From Geobacillus vulcani PSS1 (GTDB lineage Bacteria; Bacillota; Bacilli; Bacillales; Anoxybacillaceae), in contig NZ_JPOI01000001.1 in the NCBI RefSeq assembly GCF_000733845.1, forward strand, positions 1,527,501 to 1,591,500: DNA of 64,000 nucleotides, written 5' to 3'. The notes beneath the pieces were generated by a model. The model was not told the origin of the DNA, did not search any database, and was given only the letters and a program-made list of their open reading frames with translations. This document shows, piece by piece, positions 37,673 through 45,766 of this stretch (positions are counted from its first letter, which is position 1; every line of letters begins with the position of its first letter). A program made the translations under genes and the position numbers.

Positions 37673-37945
37673 ATGGCATCACTGCTTGTTGTCGGAGCCG
37701 ATCATTTAGGCCATATTACCGATAAATTGGAGCGTTCCGGATTCCGGGAAATCATTCATCTTAACGGACGGAAAGTGAATATGGTGAAACGCGATATTCC
37801 GGAGCATGTCGACGCCATATTGGTCATGATCGATTACGTGAACCATAATTTGGCGAAGAAAGTGAAAGAAAAGGCGAAAAGCAAAGACAAGCCCATTTAT
37901 TTTGCAAAACGGTCATGGAGCTCGATTCACGCCGTATTGGAGTAG
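37673..37945 (+). CDS. DUF2325 domain protein, possibly iron-regulated
   Basis: A 90-residue protein (starts MASLLVVGADHLGHITDKL) that is one DUF2325 domain, with a Rossmann-like alternation of strands and helices. HLGHITDKLERSGFREIIHL and VMIDYVNHNLAKKVKEKAK are the family blocks. The function is unknown. AAAGGAGG is eight bases before the ATG at 37673; a GTG one codon earlier is possible. The promoter carries a Fur-like box. It is followed 35 bases later by another unknown gene, so the two probably form one transcript. Confidence 0.82.
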   Translation: MASLLVVGADHLGHITDKLERSGFREIIHLNGRKVNMVKRDIPEHVDAILVMIDYVNHNLAKKVKEKAKSKDKPIYFAKRSWSSIHAVLE

Positions 37946-37980
37946 CTTGAAAAACATGCATGAACAAAAGGAGGCGAGCC

Positions 37981-38469
37981 ATGGTGCCTATCCAGCACGA
38001 GACGTTGGACGTCTGGCCGCATGCGCTGCGCCGATTTCTCCGCTCCGTCCTGCAGACGTATTGTGAAACCGCTCCTTCGCTGCGGTCGCCGCTTTTCTTG
38101 CTGCGGCTGATTGATCAGCATCGTTCGCTCCTTCCTTTGTCGATGTTTCCGACGCCGCTGCATTACGGCCTTGTGTTGGCCAAGGTGACGGATCATTTGC
38201 TGCAGTTTTTCGGTTCAAGGGAAGAGGCGGCGTGCAAGCCGCTGTTGCTGGCGGACGGCGGATGGGGCGAAGAAGCGGACCGGGAGTTGTACATCGTTTA
38301 CCGCGATCGGGTTCGTGTGCTGCTATGGTGTGAGGAAGAGGAAGCGATTTGGCGCTGCAAAGAAACGGCGTCGTCCTTATGCCGCAAAGCGATCGGACAT
38401 TGTCCGAACGAACTGGAATGTTGCTTTTTATGGACGGGCGGACGCCGCATTGAGTGGATTCCCGCTTAA
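37981..38469 (+). CDS. Conserved-looking cytoplasmic protein, unknown
   Basis: A 162-residue protein with several cysteines and tryptophans, no signal peptide and no membrane helix. The first half is basic and helical (LRRFLRSVLQTYCETA); the second half is mixed (ELYIVYRDRVRVLLWCEEEEA). No family is recognised. AAGGAGGCG before the ATG at 37981 fixes the start. Its last codons (EWIPA and stop) are echoed 65 bases downstream by a partial copy. Sharing a probable Fur-controlled transcript with the DUF2325 gene suggests an iron-related setting. Confidence 0.65.
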   Translation: MVPIQHETLDVWPHALRRFLRSVLQTYCETAPSLRSPLFLLRLIDQHRSLLPLSMFPTPLHYGLVLAKVTDHLLQFFGSREEAACKPLLLADGGWGEEADRELYIVYRDRVRVLLWCEEEEAIWRCKETASSLCRKAIGHCPNELECCFLWTGGRRIEWIPA

Positions 38470-38529
38470 GGGAACGAGAAGAGGCATGAAAAGCGCCTTT
38501 CTCGGGCGTGTGATGGAATGGATTCCGGC

Positions 38530-38588
38530 TTGAATGAAGGGGATCGACGGCGTATAATGAAATAGGTTGAAAATGAAAATCGTTATTT
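38530..38588 (+). promoter_or_regulatory. Promoter of the 692-residue lipoprotein gene, with a weak Fur-like site
   Basis: TTGAAT at 38530-38535 and TATAAT at 38553-38558 are 17 bases apart. Downstream, 38574-38588 (TGAAAATCGTTATTT) matches the Fur 7-1-7 consensus at only 10 of 14 defined positions; chance cannot be excluded. Confidence 0.5.
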
Positions 38589-38612
38589 TTAAAGAAAATG
38601 GGGGAGCAAGCC

Positions 38613-40691
38613 ATGAAGCGCATGCCTTGGAAAGTGATGGCCACATCGGCGGCGGTGTCACTGCTATTGGCGTCCGGCTGTTCCGCCGTCGGGGAAAAAG
38701 AGAACAAACGTTCAGCGGAAGCGCCGCGTCTGCACGTGCCGGTAGCGGACGATCAGTTTGATACGGCCGGCAATATGTTTGCCTACTCGGAGTTTGAGCT
38801 TTCCGGCGAACCGTTGGCGGAAGGGCTCGGACTGGACTTGGATACGCTCGATGCAAGGAAACTTGACAAGCCGACGAAATTTGACTATACGGCCGGCATC
38901 GAGTCGTACGAGTATTCGGAAGAGGCGATGTACGAAGTCGTGGAAAAGTCCGGGCTCGGACTTCATCTTATTCACGGCCCGATCGCCAAAAAGCGCGCGG
39001 AACAACAGCAAAAGCCTGCCGATCAGGCGCTTGCCGACCGTTTTTATGAGCTTGCCGACAGCGTCGGCTATCCGCGTGAGGAAATTTTCCGCAACATGTT
39101 TCCGACATTCATTGAATATGCCGGCGGTGACCCGCATTATGCGCAAAAGGTCGACACGGACGTGTACGCGGAAAATGACGACGGCACATACGTTCCTGTC
39201 TATCAAGTCGATTTTCAATCGCTCCGTTGGGATCGCGGAAAAATGGAGAAAGTGCTCACGCCGGCAGCTTACGGCGGCGTCTTTTTGAAGCAGGCGCTTT
39301 GGGCTGGCGACTTTTTGGGCAATTTCCATCAAAAAGACAGTGACGAAGAAGTGGAAGCGAAAACGCCAAACGACGACCAAAGCGGGAACGTCGCTCTTGG
39401 TGTCAGCTCCGCCGACGGGCTGCAAGGGATGATTTTGACGGAACAAATATGGAACAAGCTCGCTTTCATCCGCGACCATTTGTTTTATGATGCGAAGCGA
39501 CAGGCGTTGACGAAAGCAGCGGGCAGCCGCTACAACCCAAGCGGCGGATTTGTCTATTTGCCGCATGCCGTGGAAGTGGCCGAAGGGGGAAGCGAGCGGG
39601 CGCCGGATGCGGCGAAGCTGGTCGTCAAAGATCCCCGCAGCTTGCTTGCGGATCAATGGCTGATGCTTTGGCCGGCGGCGGAGTTTTTCGGCATGACCGA
39701 CCAGCGTCCGGAAAACCAAAACCAAAATCCGGCGTTTTTGGCCGTGTTTGACGGAAGCCCGTTCCCGAAAGCGGCGAAGGAAAATGTGGATGCCGATCCA
39801 GCCAACGACCGCACGGCCGATGACCCGTATTCCGTCAACCGCGACGTGCTGCTGCAAGTGTTCCGCAACATCGATGCCATGCATTTCAATGAACAGGCGG
39901 GTGCGTTTGTGACCGAACATGACGGCCATGCGCAAGGAAAGCGGGTCGATACGTTCCACGCCGGTTATACGATGGAAGCGCTCCGCATTTTTGAGCGCGC
40001 CATTGATGGGCTGCCGGTCGGCTATGCGAGCGGCGAGAGCGCCAAAGGGCTTGGCACGCCGGAAGGAAAGCGGGCGCTTGAGATGATCCGCCGGCAAGCG
40101 AACTTTATCTTGAAACACTTGATGCGAAAAGACGGGCTGGTCGCCAACGGCTACACGATCGGCCAAGGGCCGGATCAAGAGGAGCCGACGCTGCTTGCCC
40201 AGCTTGGCGCCATCCGCGGGCTGACGGCGGCGTTTTTGGCGACGAAAAACGAAGCGTACCGCGATGCGGCGCGCCGTGTTTACGAGGCGATGGACCGCCA
40301 TTTTTGGGATGAAACATGGCATGTGTACCATACCGGCGAAAAAGAGGACAAGTACACCCCATGGCTCGCCGGCGCGTTGTCGGGCGTGTTCCGCGTCGCG
40401 CTGCAAAACTTGAACAACGACCAAGCCGGTGAGACGGCGAAATCATTGGAACGCGAAACGATCATCTCACGCTACGTCGACTTTTACGACCGGATCGTCG
40501 ACGGGCCGACGCTTTCCGAAGGGATGCAGGCGAGCGAGTTTTGGGATACGGGGGATGTGTACATCAAAGGGAAAACATTGGGCAACACCGACCGCGACCA
40601 TGTGCCGCAAGTGCAGTCAGCCGGCGGCAAATACGGCGTCGCGCCGGTGCTGCGGACGGTCAAAATCGAAGCCGGCTCCGGCAGCAACTAA
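38613..40691 (+). CDS. Large surface lipoprotein of unknown function
   Basis: A 692-residue lipoprotein: basic start, hydrophobic core, lipobox LLASGC with the lipidated Cys at 23. The mature part has no membrane helix. From about residue 400 on it is mainly helical, with repeated aromatic-rich helices (GYTMEALRIFERAIDG; EAYRDAARRVYEAMDRHFWD; WLAGALSGVFRVALQNL) that suggest an alpha/alpha toroid like those of six-hairpin glycosidases or epimerases. This is inference from pattern. No CxxCH and no catalytic signature was seen. GGGGGAG precedes the ATG at 38613. The following gene encodes a cytochrome-type lipoprotein on the same strand, so the two may act together outside the membrane. Confidence 0.7.
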   Translation: MKRMPWKVMATSAAVSLLLASGCSAVGEKENKRSAEAPRLHVPVADDQFDTAGNMFAYSEFELSGEPLAEGLGLDLDTLDARKLDKPTKFDYTAGIESYEYSEEAMYEVVEKSGLGLHLIHGPIAKKRAEQQQKPADQALADRFYELADSVGYPREEIFRNMFPTFIEYAGGDPHYAQKVDTDVYAENDDGTYVPVYQVDFQSLRWDRGKMEKVLTPAAYGGVFLKQALWAGDFLGNFHQKDSDEEVEAKTPNDDQSGNVALGVSSADGLQGMILTEQIWNKLAFIRDHLFYDAKRQALTKAAGSRYNPSGGFVYLPHAVEVAEGGSERAPDAAKLVVKDPRSLLADQWLMLWPAAEFFGMTDQRPENQNQNPAFLAVFDGSPFPKAAKENVDADPANDRTADDPYSVNRDVLLQVFRNIDAMHFNEQAGAFVTEHDGHAQGKRVDTFHAGYTMEALRIFERAIDGLPVGYASGESAKGLGTPEGKRALEMIRRQANFILKHLMRKDGLVANGYTIGQGPDQEEPTLLAQLGAIRGLTAAFLATKNEAYRDAARRVYEAMDRHFWDETWHVYHTGEKEDKYTPWLAGALSGVFRVALQNLNNDQAGETAKSLERETIISRYVDFYDRIVDGPTLSEGMQASEFWDTGDVYIKGKTLGNTDRDHVPQVQSAGGKYGVAPVLRTVKIEAGSGSN

Positions 40692-40699
40692 CAGGAACG

Positions 40700-40736
40700 A
40701 AAAGCGGCGAATGCGATTGAGATTCGCCGCTTTTCT
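40700..40736 (+). terminator. Terminator of the 692-residue lipoprotein gene
   Basis: AAAAGCGGCGAAT pairs with ATTCGCCGCTTTT around a 9-base loop, followed by CTTTG. Confidence 0.85.
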
Positions 40737-40745
40737 TTGTAAAAT

Positions 40746-40760
40746 TGAGGATGGTTATCA
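40746..40760 (+). promoter_or_regulatory. Possible Fur box
   Basis: TGAGGATGGTTATCA matches the 7-1-7 consensus TGATAAT-N-ATTATCA at 11 of 14 defined positions. It lies 28 bases before the start of the cytochrome lipoprotein gene. Confidence 0.5.
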
Positions 40761-40787
40761 TTTTCGTAAAAAAACGGGGGAATGGAA

Positions 40788-42746
40788 ATGCGCACATGGT
40801 GGTTCGCCGTGGCGGCGGCCGTCTTATTGGCCGGCTGCCAGGCCGAGAAAGCGTGGCAAGAAAAGCCGAAAACGACAAGACACGCCCCGGCGCACGGCGA
40901 CAACATCGCCATCAGCAGCGACGGACGCTATGTCTACACCGCCAACATTGACGTCGATACGGTGACGGTCGTCAACACGAAAACAAAGAAGAAGGAGGCG
41001 GAGATTCCCGTCGGCCGCGAACCGCGCCAACTCGCGCTCAGCCCGGATGGACGGACGCTGTATGTTTCCTGCATGTATGATGATGAAGTGGACGTGGTGT
41101 CGCTTGCCAAGCGGAAAGTCATTGATCGTTGGAAAACGGGCATCGAGCCGTTCGGCATCGTCACCAGCCCCGACGGGACGGAAGTCTACGTAGCCAACTA
41201 CCGCTCGGGCACGGTCTCGGTGTTTGACGCCGAGAGCGGGAAGCGAATCAAAGACATCCAAGCGGGGGACCGCCCGCGGGCGCTGGCGCTGACAGCGGAC
41301 GGAAGGAAGCTGTACGTGACGCAATATTTGGCCGCGAAAGTCACCGTGATTGACGCGAAAAAACGGAAGGTCATCAAGGAAATCGCCCTCGCCCCGTCGC
41401 CGGATCAAGCCGACCGGAAAAAAAGCCAAGGCCTCCCGAACACACTCGAGCAAATCGTCATCGCGCCGGACGGGAAGAAGGCGTACGTTCCGCATTTATT
41501 GACGAATGTCGACACGCCGATTCAATTTGAGGAAACGGTGTTTCCGGCCATTTCGGTCATTGATGTGACGAACGACGTTGAGTTGAGGGACGAGCGGAAA
41601 GAGCTGTTTGCTGCCATCAATGTCACCGATGTCCATAACGAGACGATCATCGTCTCCAATCCGTACGATGTGGCGTTTTCGCCGGACGGCGGCAAAGCGT
41701 ACGCGGTCATGTCCGGCAGCGAGGATCTCGTCGTCTTCGACTTGCGCCGCGGCGGCAAGGCGACGCAAATTTTGCGCCGCATCCACGGCAACAATCCGCG
41801 CGGGGTGGCGATCTCGCCTGCGGGAAACGTCTTGTACGTCCACAACGCCATGAGCCATGATGTCGCGGTGATCAACACCGGCGGGAAAAGCCCGTATGCG
41901 AAAGCGAAGCAGGAAGACGGCACGATCCGCCTCATTGCCAAAGATTCGCTCTCCCCGCTCGTGCGCGAAGGGAAAACGATCTTTTACAGCGCAAACAGCG
42001 ACGAATTTGCCATCAATATAACAGGTAATAACTGGATGAGCTGCGCGTCGTGCCATAGCGACGGCGACATCAACGGCTTGACGCTCATGACGGCGAAAGG
42101 GCCGCGCAACGTGCCGAGCAACATTTTGGCGACGAAAACGGGGTTGTTTATGTGGGACGGCTCGCGCGACGATTTTACCGACTATATTCATACGGTGCAA
42201 GGTGAGATGGGCGGCATGACGGCGATCGACCCGTCCAAGCCGCTGCCGCCGAAAGTCCAGCATATGTTTGACGCCATGCTCGCCTACTTGAATGACCCCC
42301 GCTCCTTCCCGGTGCCGAAAAGCCCGTACCGAAAGGCGGACGGCCGCTTGACGGAGGAAGCGCAGGAAGGGGAGCGGCTCTTTAACGGGAAAGGGAATTG
42401 CTTACGCTGCCATGGGGGCGAATATTTCACCGACAGCGTCAAAGCGGTCGGGCCGGACGGCAAATTGACGACCGCCAATACCGCTTATTTGCATGATATC
42501 GGCACGGCCAACCCGAAGGACCGCGCCTCCCAAGGCGACGCCCGCGCCCGGTTCACAAACCCGCGGACGCCGAAGCAGTGGGATACGCCAACGCTGCGCG
42601 GCGTCTGGGCGACCGCTCCGTATTTGCATGACGGCAGCGCGAAAACGATCGAGGAAGCGATCCGCCGCCATCGGACGAAAGAAGTGTCGACGTTGACCCC
42701 GGGGGAAATCGCGGCGATCGCCGCCTACGTCCGCTCGTTGCAATAA
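40788..42746 (+). CDS. Beta-propeller / di-haem cytochrome c lipoprotein
   Basis: A 652-residue surface lipoprotein (lipobox VLLAGC) of two parts. Residues about 30-390 are YVTN/YncE-like propeller blades, e.g. VYVANYRSGTVSVFDAESGK and LYVTQYLAAKVTVIDAKKRK. Residues about 400-652 resemble MauG/di-haem cytochrome c peroxidase, with haem motifs CASCH at 419-423 and CLRCH at 538-542 and a late TPTLRGVWATAPYLHDGS block typical of that fold. Such domains oxidise or reduce substrates outside the cell; the substrate is unknown. CGGGGG before the second ATG (40788) decides the start. It could supply or accept electrons for an iron or quinone pathway; that is inference. Confidence 0.8.
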   Translation: MRTWWFAVAAAVLLAGCQAEKAWQEKPKTTRHAPAHGDNIAISSDGRYVYTANIDVDTVTVVNTKTKKKEAEIPVGREPRQLALSPDGRTLYVSCMYDDEVDVVSLAKRKVIDRWKTGIEPFGIVTSPDGTEVYVANYRSGTVSVFDAESGKRIKDIQAGDRPRALALTADGRKLYVTQYLAAKVTVIDAKKRKVIKEIALAPSPDQADRKKSQGLPNTLEQIVIAPDGKKAYVPHLLTNVDTPIQFEETVFPAISVIDVTNDVELRDERKELFAAINVTDVHNETIIVSNPYDVAFSPDGGKAYAVMSGSEDLVVFDLRRGGKATQILRRIHGNNPRGVAISPAGNVLYVHNAMSHDVAVINTGGKSPYAKAKQEDGTIRLIAKDSLSPLVREGKTIFYSANSDEFAINITGNNWMSCASCHSDGDINGLTLMTAKGPRNVPSNILATKTGLFMWDGSRDDFTDYIHTVQGEMGGMTAIDPSKPLPPKVQHMFDAMLAYLNDPRSFPVPKSPYRKADGRLTEEAQEGERLFNGKGNCLRCHGGEYFTDSVKAVGPDGKLTTANTAYLHDIGTANPKDRASQGDARARFTNPRTPKQWDTPTLRGVWATAPYLHDGSAKTIEEAIRRHRTKEVSTLTPGEIAAIAAYVRSLQ

Positions 42747-42810
42747 CGAGGGGGAAAACAGGGGCAGGCGGTGAAACAGGCCTTGCGGGGTTCCCGCCGC
42801 GCGGCGGTCC

Positions 42811-42849
42811 GGGAAAAGGCGCCCCTAGCTGTGTGGAGCGCCTTTTCCC
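42811..42849. terminator. Terminator between the cytochrome lipoprotein gene and cydB
   Basis: GGGAAAAGGCGC pairs perfectly with GCGCCTTTTCCC around a 15-base loop. It can serve the leftward cydAB transcript and the rightward cytochrome gene. Confidence 0.7.
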
Positions 42850-42971
42850 ATTTATTTTGGCCGCGCATTTTCTGTCTTTTCTCCATTTATTTTGGCCGCG
42901 CATTTTCTGTCTTTTCTCCATTTATTTTGGCCGCGCATTTTCTGTCTTTTCTCCATTTATTTTGGCCGCAC
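42848..42971. repeat. Tandem 35-base repeat made from the 3' end of cydB
   Basis: The unit CCATTTATTTTGGCCGCGCA + TTTTCTGTCTTTTCT starts at 42848, 42883 and 42918, with a partial fourth copy at 42953-42971 that contains the real cydB stop codon. On the minus strand each copy repeats the coding end GGCCAAAATAA. Confidence 0.85.
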
Positions 42972-43991
42972 ATAGCGTTTGTCGTGCATGAACAGCCGCC
43001 AGAAATAGACGAAGCCCGGAAACAAAATCAGGAAGCCGATGATGTAGGAGACAAACAGCGCCCGGAATGTGTCCGGATGGGTAAAGGCCGACTCGATCGT
43101 CACATCCGGATATACCATATAGGGCAGATGGGCTTTTCCATAGGCGTAACTGGCGAGAAAATACTGAATGACAATCGCAACGACCGCCAACCGCGGCCGC
43201 CCCCGCACGCCCGGATGCTTCGCCGACGGCAGCAGCAACGCCATGCCCGCGGCGGCGAACATCGCTACCGAGCCGGCGAGCCAAGGCCAATACTCCATCA
43301 TGTTGTCATACAGCCATGCCGCTTCGTTGTGCATCGTCAACATCATGCCTGCGGCCATCAGCAGCGAAATCGGCCCGGTAATCCAAGCGTCGCGCCGATA
43401 CAGGCGGTAGGCTTCCCGATCTCCGGCTTCGAGCGAGTAGTCCGCCAATAAAAGAGAGGAGAGAAACAGCGTGCTCGAAATCGCAAAGCCCATAAAGGAA
43501 TAGGCGTGGGGGCTGGTAAAAAAGCGTTTCAAATTGAGCGTCGGAACGCCCTCATCGACCTCGATGAACGTTCCATGCGTGATCGGCAGCACGCTGATGA
43601 GCAGAGCCGGGATGATGATGCCGGTGAGGCCGGAAATATAGGTGAGCGCTTTTTCATATTCTTTCGCCACGTGGGCAAAGACCAAGAAAGCGCTGCGGAT
43701 GGCGAGCAAGATCAAAATGATGCTGCCGGGGACAAGCAGCACCGTCCCGAGCAGGAAGGCGGCGCCGGGAAAAAAGCTGAACAAGGCGACGACAATGGCG
43801 ACGATAAAGACATTGGTCACCTCCCAGGTGGGCGATAAATAGCGGTTGGCAATCTTCGTGGCGTTCGCTTTGTCGCGATGGATGTAGATCATCGACCAAA
43901 ACCCGGCGCCAAAATCCATCGTCGCCATAACCGCATAGATGAAAATAAATCCCCACAGCACCGAAACAGCGATCAACTCGTTTGTCATCAA
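42957..43991 (-). CDS. cydB: Cytochrome bd oxidase subunit II
   Basis: The 344-residue second subunit of a bd-type quinol oxidase, a membrane protein with about nine helices. SVLWGFIFIYAVMATMDFGA at the N-terminus is typical, as are YLSPTWEVTNVFI and FTSPHAYSFMGFAISSTLFL. It stabilises the haem-bearing subunit CydA, whose gene lies 143 bases upstream on the same strand. The extreme 3' end has been copied as a tandem repeat beyond the stop codon. It corresponds to B. subtilis YthB. Confidence 0.9.
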   Translation of the reverse strand: MMTNELIAVSVLWGFIFIYAVMATMDFGAGFWSMIYIHRDKANATKIANRYLSPTWEVTNVFIVAIVVALFSFFPGAAFLLGTVLLVPGSIILILLAIRSAFLVFAHVAKEYEKALTYISGLTGIIIPALLISVLPITHGTFIEVDEGVPTLNLKRFFTSPHAYSFMGFAISSTLFLSSLLLADYSLEAGDREAYRLYRRDAWITGPISLLMAAGMMLTMHNEAAWLYDNMMEYWPWLAGSVAMFAAAGMALLLPSAKHPGVRGRPRLAVVAIVIQYFLASYAYGKAHLPYMVYPDVTIESAFTHPDTFRALFVSYIIGFLILFPGFVYFWRLFMHDKRYVRPK

Positions 43992-44108
43992 CGTTCCCCT
44001 TTCTAGGAGATAGGTGATTTAAGGAAGAATGGCGCTCCTGACAGCGTTGCTCAATGGACACATGCTGCGACATCAGACTTGATCCCTTTCGGATTCTCGC
44101 CAATGGAG

Positions 44109-44139
44109 CGAAGCGGCTGTTTTTCACCAGCCTTCTAGA
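44109..44139. repeat. Dispersed repeat, copy B
   Basis: GCGAAGCGGCTGTTTTTCAC continues CAGCCTTCTAGA and lies in the cydA-cydB gap, touching the cydA stop codon. It matches copy D (reverse strand, 56210-56256) over the GCGAAGCGGC-GTTTTTCACCA core. Confidence 0.65.
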
Positions 44140-45484
44140 CGGACAACGTGTCCTCGCCAGGCGATGGTCGCAGGTCATCCGCCACCGGATGGCGGCGGAA
44201 ATAGTAGCGAAGCACGAGCACGACAGCGATGCTCAACAAAAGGTAAATCGCCACGAACAACACAAACAAGACCGCTAAATTTTCCGTTTGCGTGACGGCG
44301 TCTTCTGTTTTCATCATCCGGTAAATGACCCATGGCTGTCTCCCAGTGCAGGCGAAAATCCAGCCGCATTCAATGCCGATTACTGCCAGCGGCCCGGCGG
44401 CGACGAAGCTGTAGAGAAACCAGCGCGGAAAATCGAGAGAAGCTCGCCGCTTTTGCCAAATCCAAGCCGCGATGGACAAAACCAAAAGAAACATGCCGAT
44501 CCCTACCATGGCGTTGAACAGCGTGTGGACAAACAGCGGCGGCCACCATTCTTTTGGAAAGTCGTTCAGCCCTTTGACGACCGTGTCGAAACGGTTGCCA
44601 GCTAAAAAGCTGAGCGCCCATGGAATTTCGATCGCCCATTTGACCGATTGCGTTTCCGGATCGGTCCATCCGCCGATGGCCAGCGGGGCATGGGATTGGG
44701 TGTCAAACAGCCCTTCAGCGGCGGCCAGTTTTTCCGGCTGGTACTCGTGCAGAAGCTGGGCTGATTCATGGCCGTTGATCGCGGTCAGCAGCGAGAAGAC
44801 GCCGCCGACCGTCAACGAGAGCTTGAGCGCCTTTTGGTGAAACCGGCGCACTCGTTCGTCCTGCCGGGCGCGCAATAACTGATAAGCGGCGATGGAAGCC
44901 AACACGAACGCCCCGGTCATATAAGCGGACAAAACGACGTGTCCGGCCGTGACGAAAAAGCTTGGGTTGAAAAAGGCCGCCCACGGGTCGACATCGACGA
45001 TTTCACCGTTTTCGATCCGAAATCCCGCCGGTGTGCCTTCAAACGCATGGACATTCGTAATCAAAATGGCGGAAGCGCTGGCGCCGAGGGCGACAAAACA
45101 CACGCTGACAATCCGCATCCATGGAGAGATGCGGTCAGCGGCGTACACATAAATCGACATGAACAGCGCTTCAATAAAAAAGGCGTAAATCTCAATTTGA
45201 AACGGAAGCGACATCACCTTTCCGATCACTTCCATAAACCCCGGCCATAAGAGCGATAGCTGCACCCCGGCGATGGTGCCGGACGGAATGGCGACCCCAA
45301 GCAAAACCGCCAATCCTTTCGTCCACCGTTTCGCCATGATCGCGTAATCGCGGTCTTTCGTCTTCTGGTACAGAAGCTCCGCCAATAAAATCAGCAGCGG
45401 GATTCCGACGCCCAGTGTGGCGAAAATGATATGAAAGGCCATCGTCGTCCCGAATAAGCTGCGGGCAATACCCAAATCGTCCAC
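44135..45484 (-). CDS. cydA: Cytochrome bd oxidase subunit I
   Basis: CydA holds the haems of the bd oxidase, which takes electrons from menaquinol and reduces oxygen to water. The 449-residue protein has nine membrane helices. The early His in TTMAFHIIFATLGVG, the FQIEIYAFFIEALFM block (haem b595/d region), and VTAGHVVLSAYMTG are clear. The Q-loop is short, as in the Bacillus/Geobacillus (YthA, CbdA) group. The GTG at 45484 is chosen because GAAAGGAATGG precedes it; the frame is open upstream with no family match. The menaquinone genes lie in the same window, but this is not evidence of co-control. Confidence 0.92.
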   Translation of the reverse strand: MDDLGIARSLFGTTMAFHIIFATLGVGIPLLILLAELLYQKTKDRDYAIMAKRWTKGLAVLLGVAIPSGTIAGVQLSLLWPGFMEVIGKVMSLPFQIEIYAFFIEALFMSIYVYAADRISPWMRIVSVCFVALGASASAILITNVHAFEGTPAGFRIENGEIVDVDPWAAFFNPSFFVTAGHVVLSAYMTGAFVLASIAAYQLLRARQDERVRRFHQKALKLSLTVGGVFSLLTAINGHESAQLLHEYQPEKLAAAEGLFDTQSHAPLAIGGWTDPETQSVKWAIEIPWALSFLAGNRFDTVVKGLNDFPKEWWPPLFVHTLFNAMVGIGMFLLVLSIAAWIWQKRRASLDFPRWFLYSFVAAGPLAVIGIECGWIFACTGRQPWVIYRMMKTEDAVTQTENLAVLFVLFVAIYLLLSIAVVLVLRYYFRRHPVADDLRPSPGEDTLSV

Positions 45485-45725
45485 GTTCAGCCATTCCTTT
45501 CTTTTTTCTTTATGGTCTGCCAATGTTCCGTAAGTTATTCCGAATGTCGGCTGCTGGCAAGCGGAATGTTTCCTGTTGCCGCGAGGGGAAGGGGCAAAGA
45601 GGAGGGCGCAGCGGCGTGAACCGTTCTCGTCGATCAAGGGCGCAGGAGCAGCAAAAAGGTTTCGGCCCCAACCGCGCTGGCTTGGGGCAAGCGGGGATCA
45701 ATGAAGGCGGCCATGCAGCGGCAAA
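45485..45725. other. Noncoding gap upstream of cydA
   Basis: No gene is supported. The stretch should hold the cydA promoter. No Rex-type dyad (TTGTGA-N6-TCACAA) was seen. Confidence 0.4.
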
Positions 45726-45758
45726 AAGGGCGTCTCATCGCTGGTTGAGACGCCCTCG
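45726..45758 (-). terminator. Terminator of the zinc-binding lipoprotein gene
   Basis: GGGCGTCTCA and TGAGACGCCC arms around an 8-base loop; read leftward it is followed by five T. Confidence 0.85.
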
Positions 45759-45766
45759 GGGTGTTC

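Noticed and set aside
38712..40424. 570-codon minus-strand frame opposite the large lipoprotein gene
   Set aside because: It is long but rich in Arg and His with no domain. The plus-strand frame has a binding site, lipobox and promoter.
42848..42971. CRISPR array at the 35-base repeats
   Set aside because: The units are directly tandem with no spacers and derive from the cydB end.
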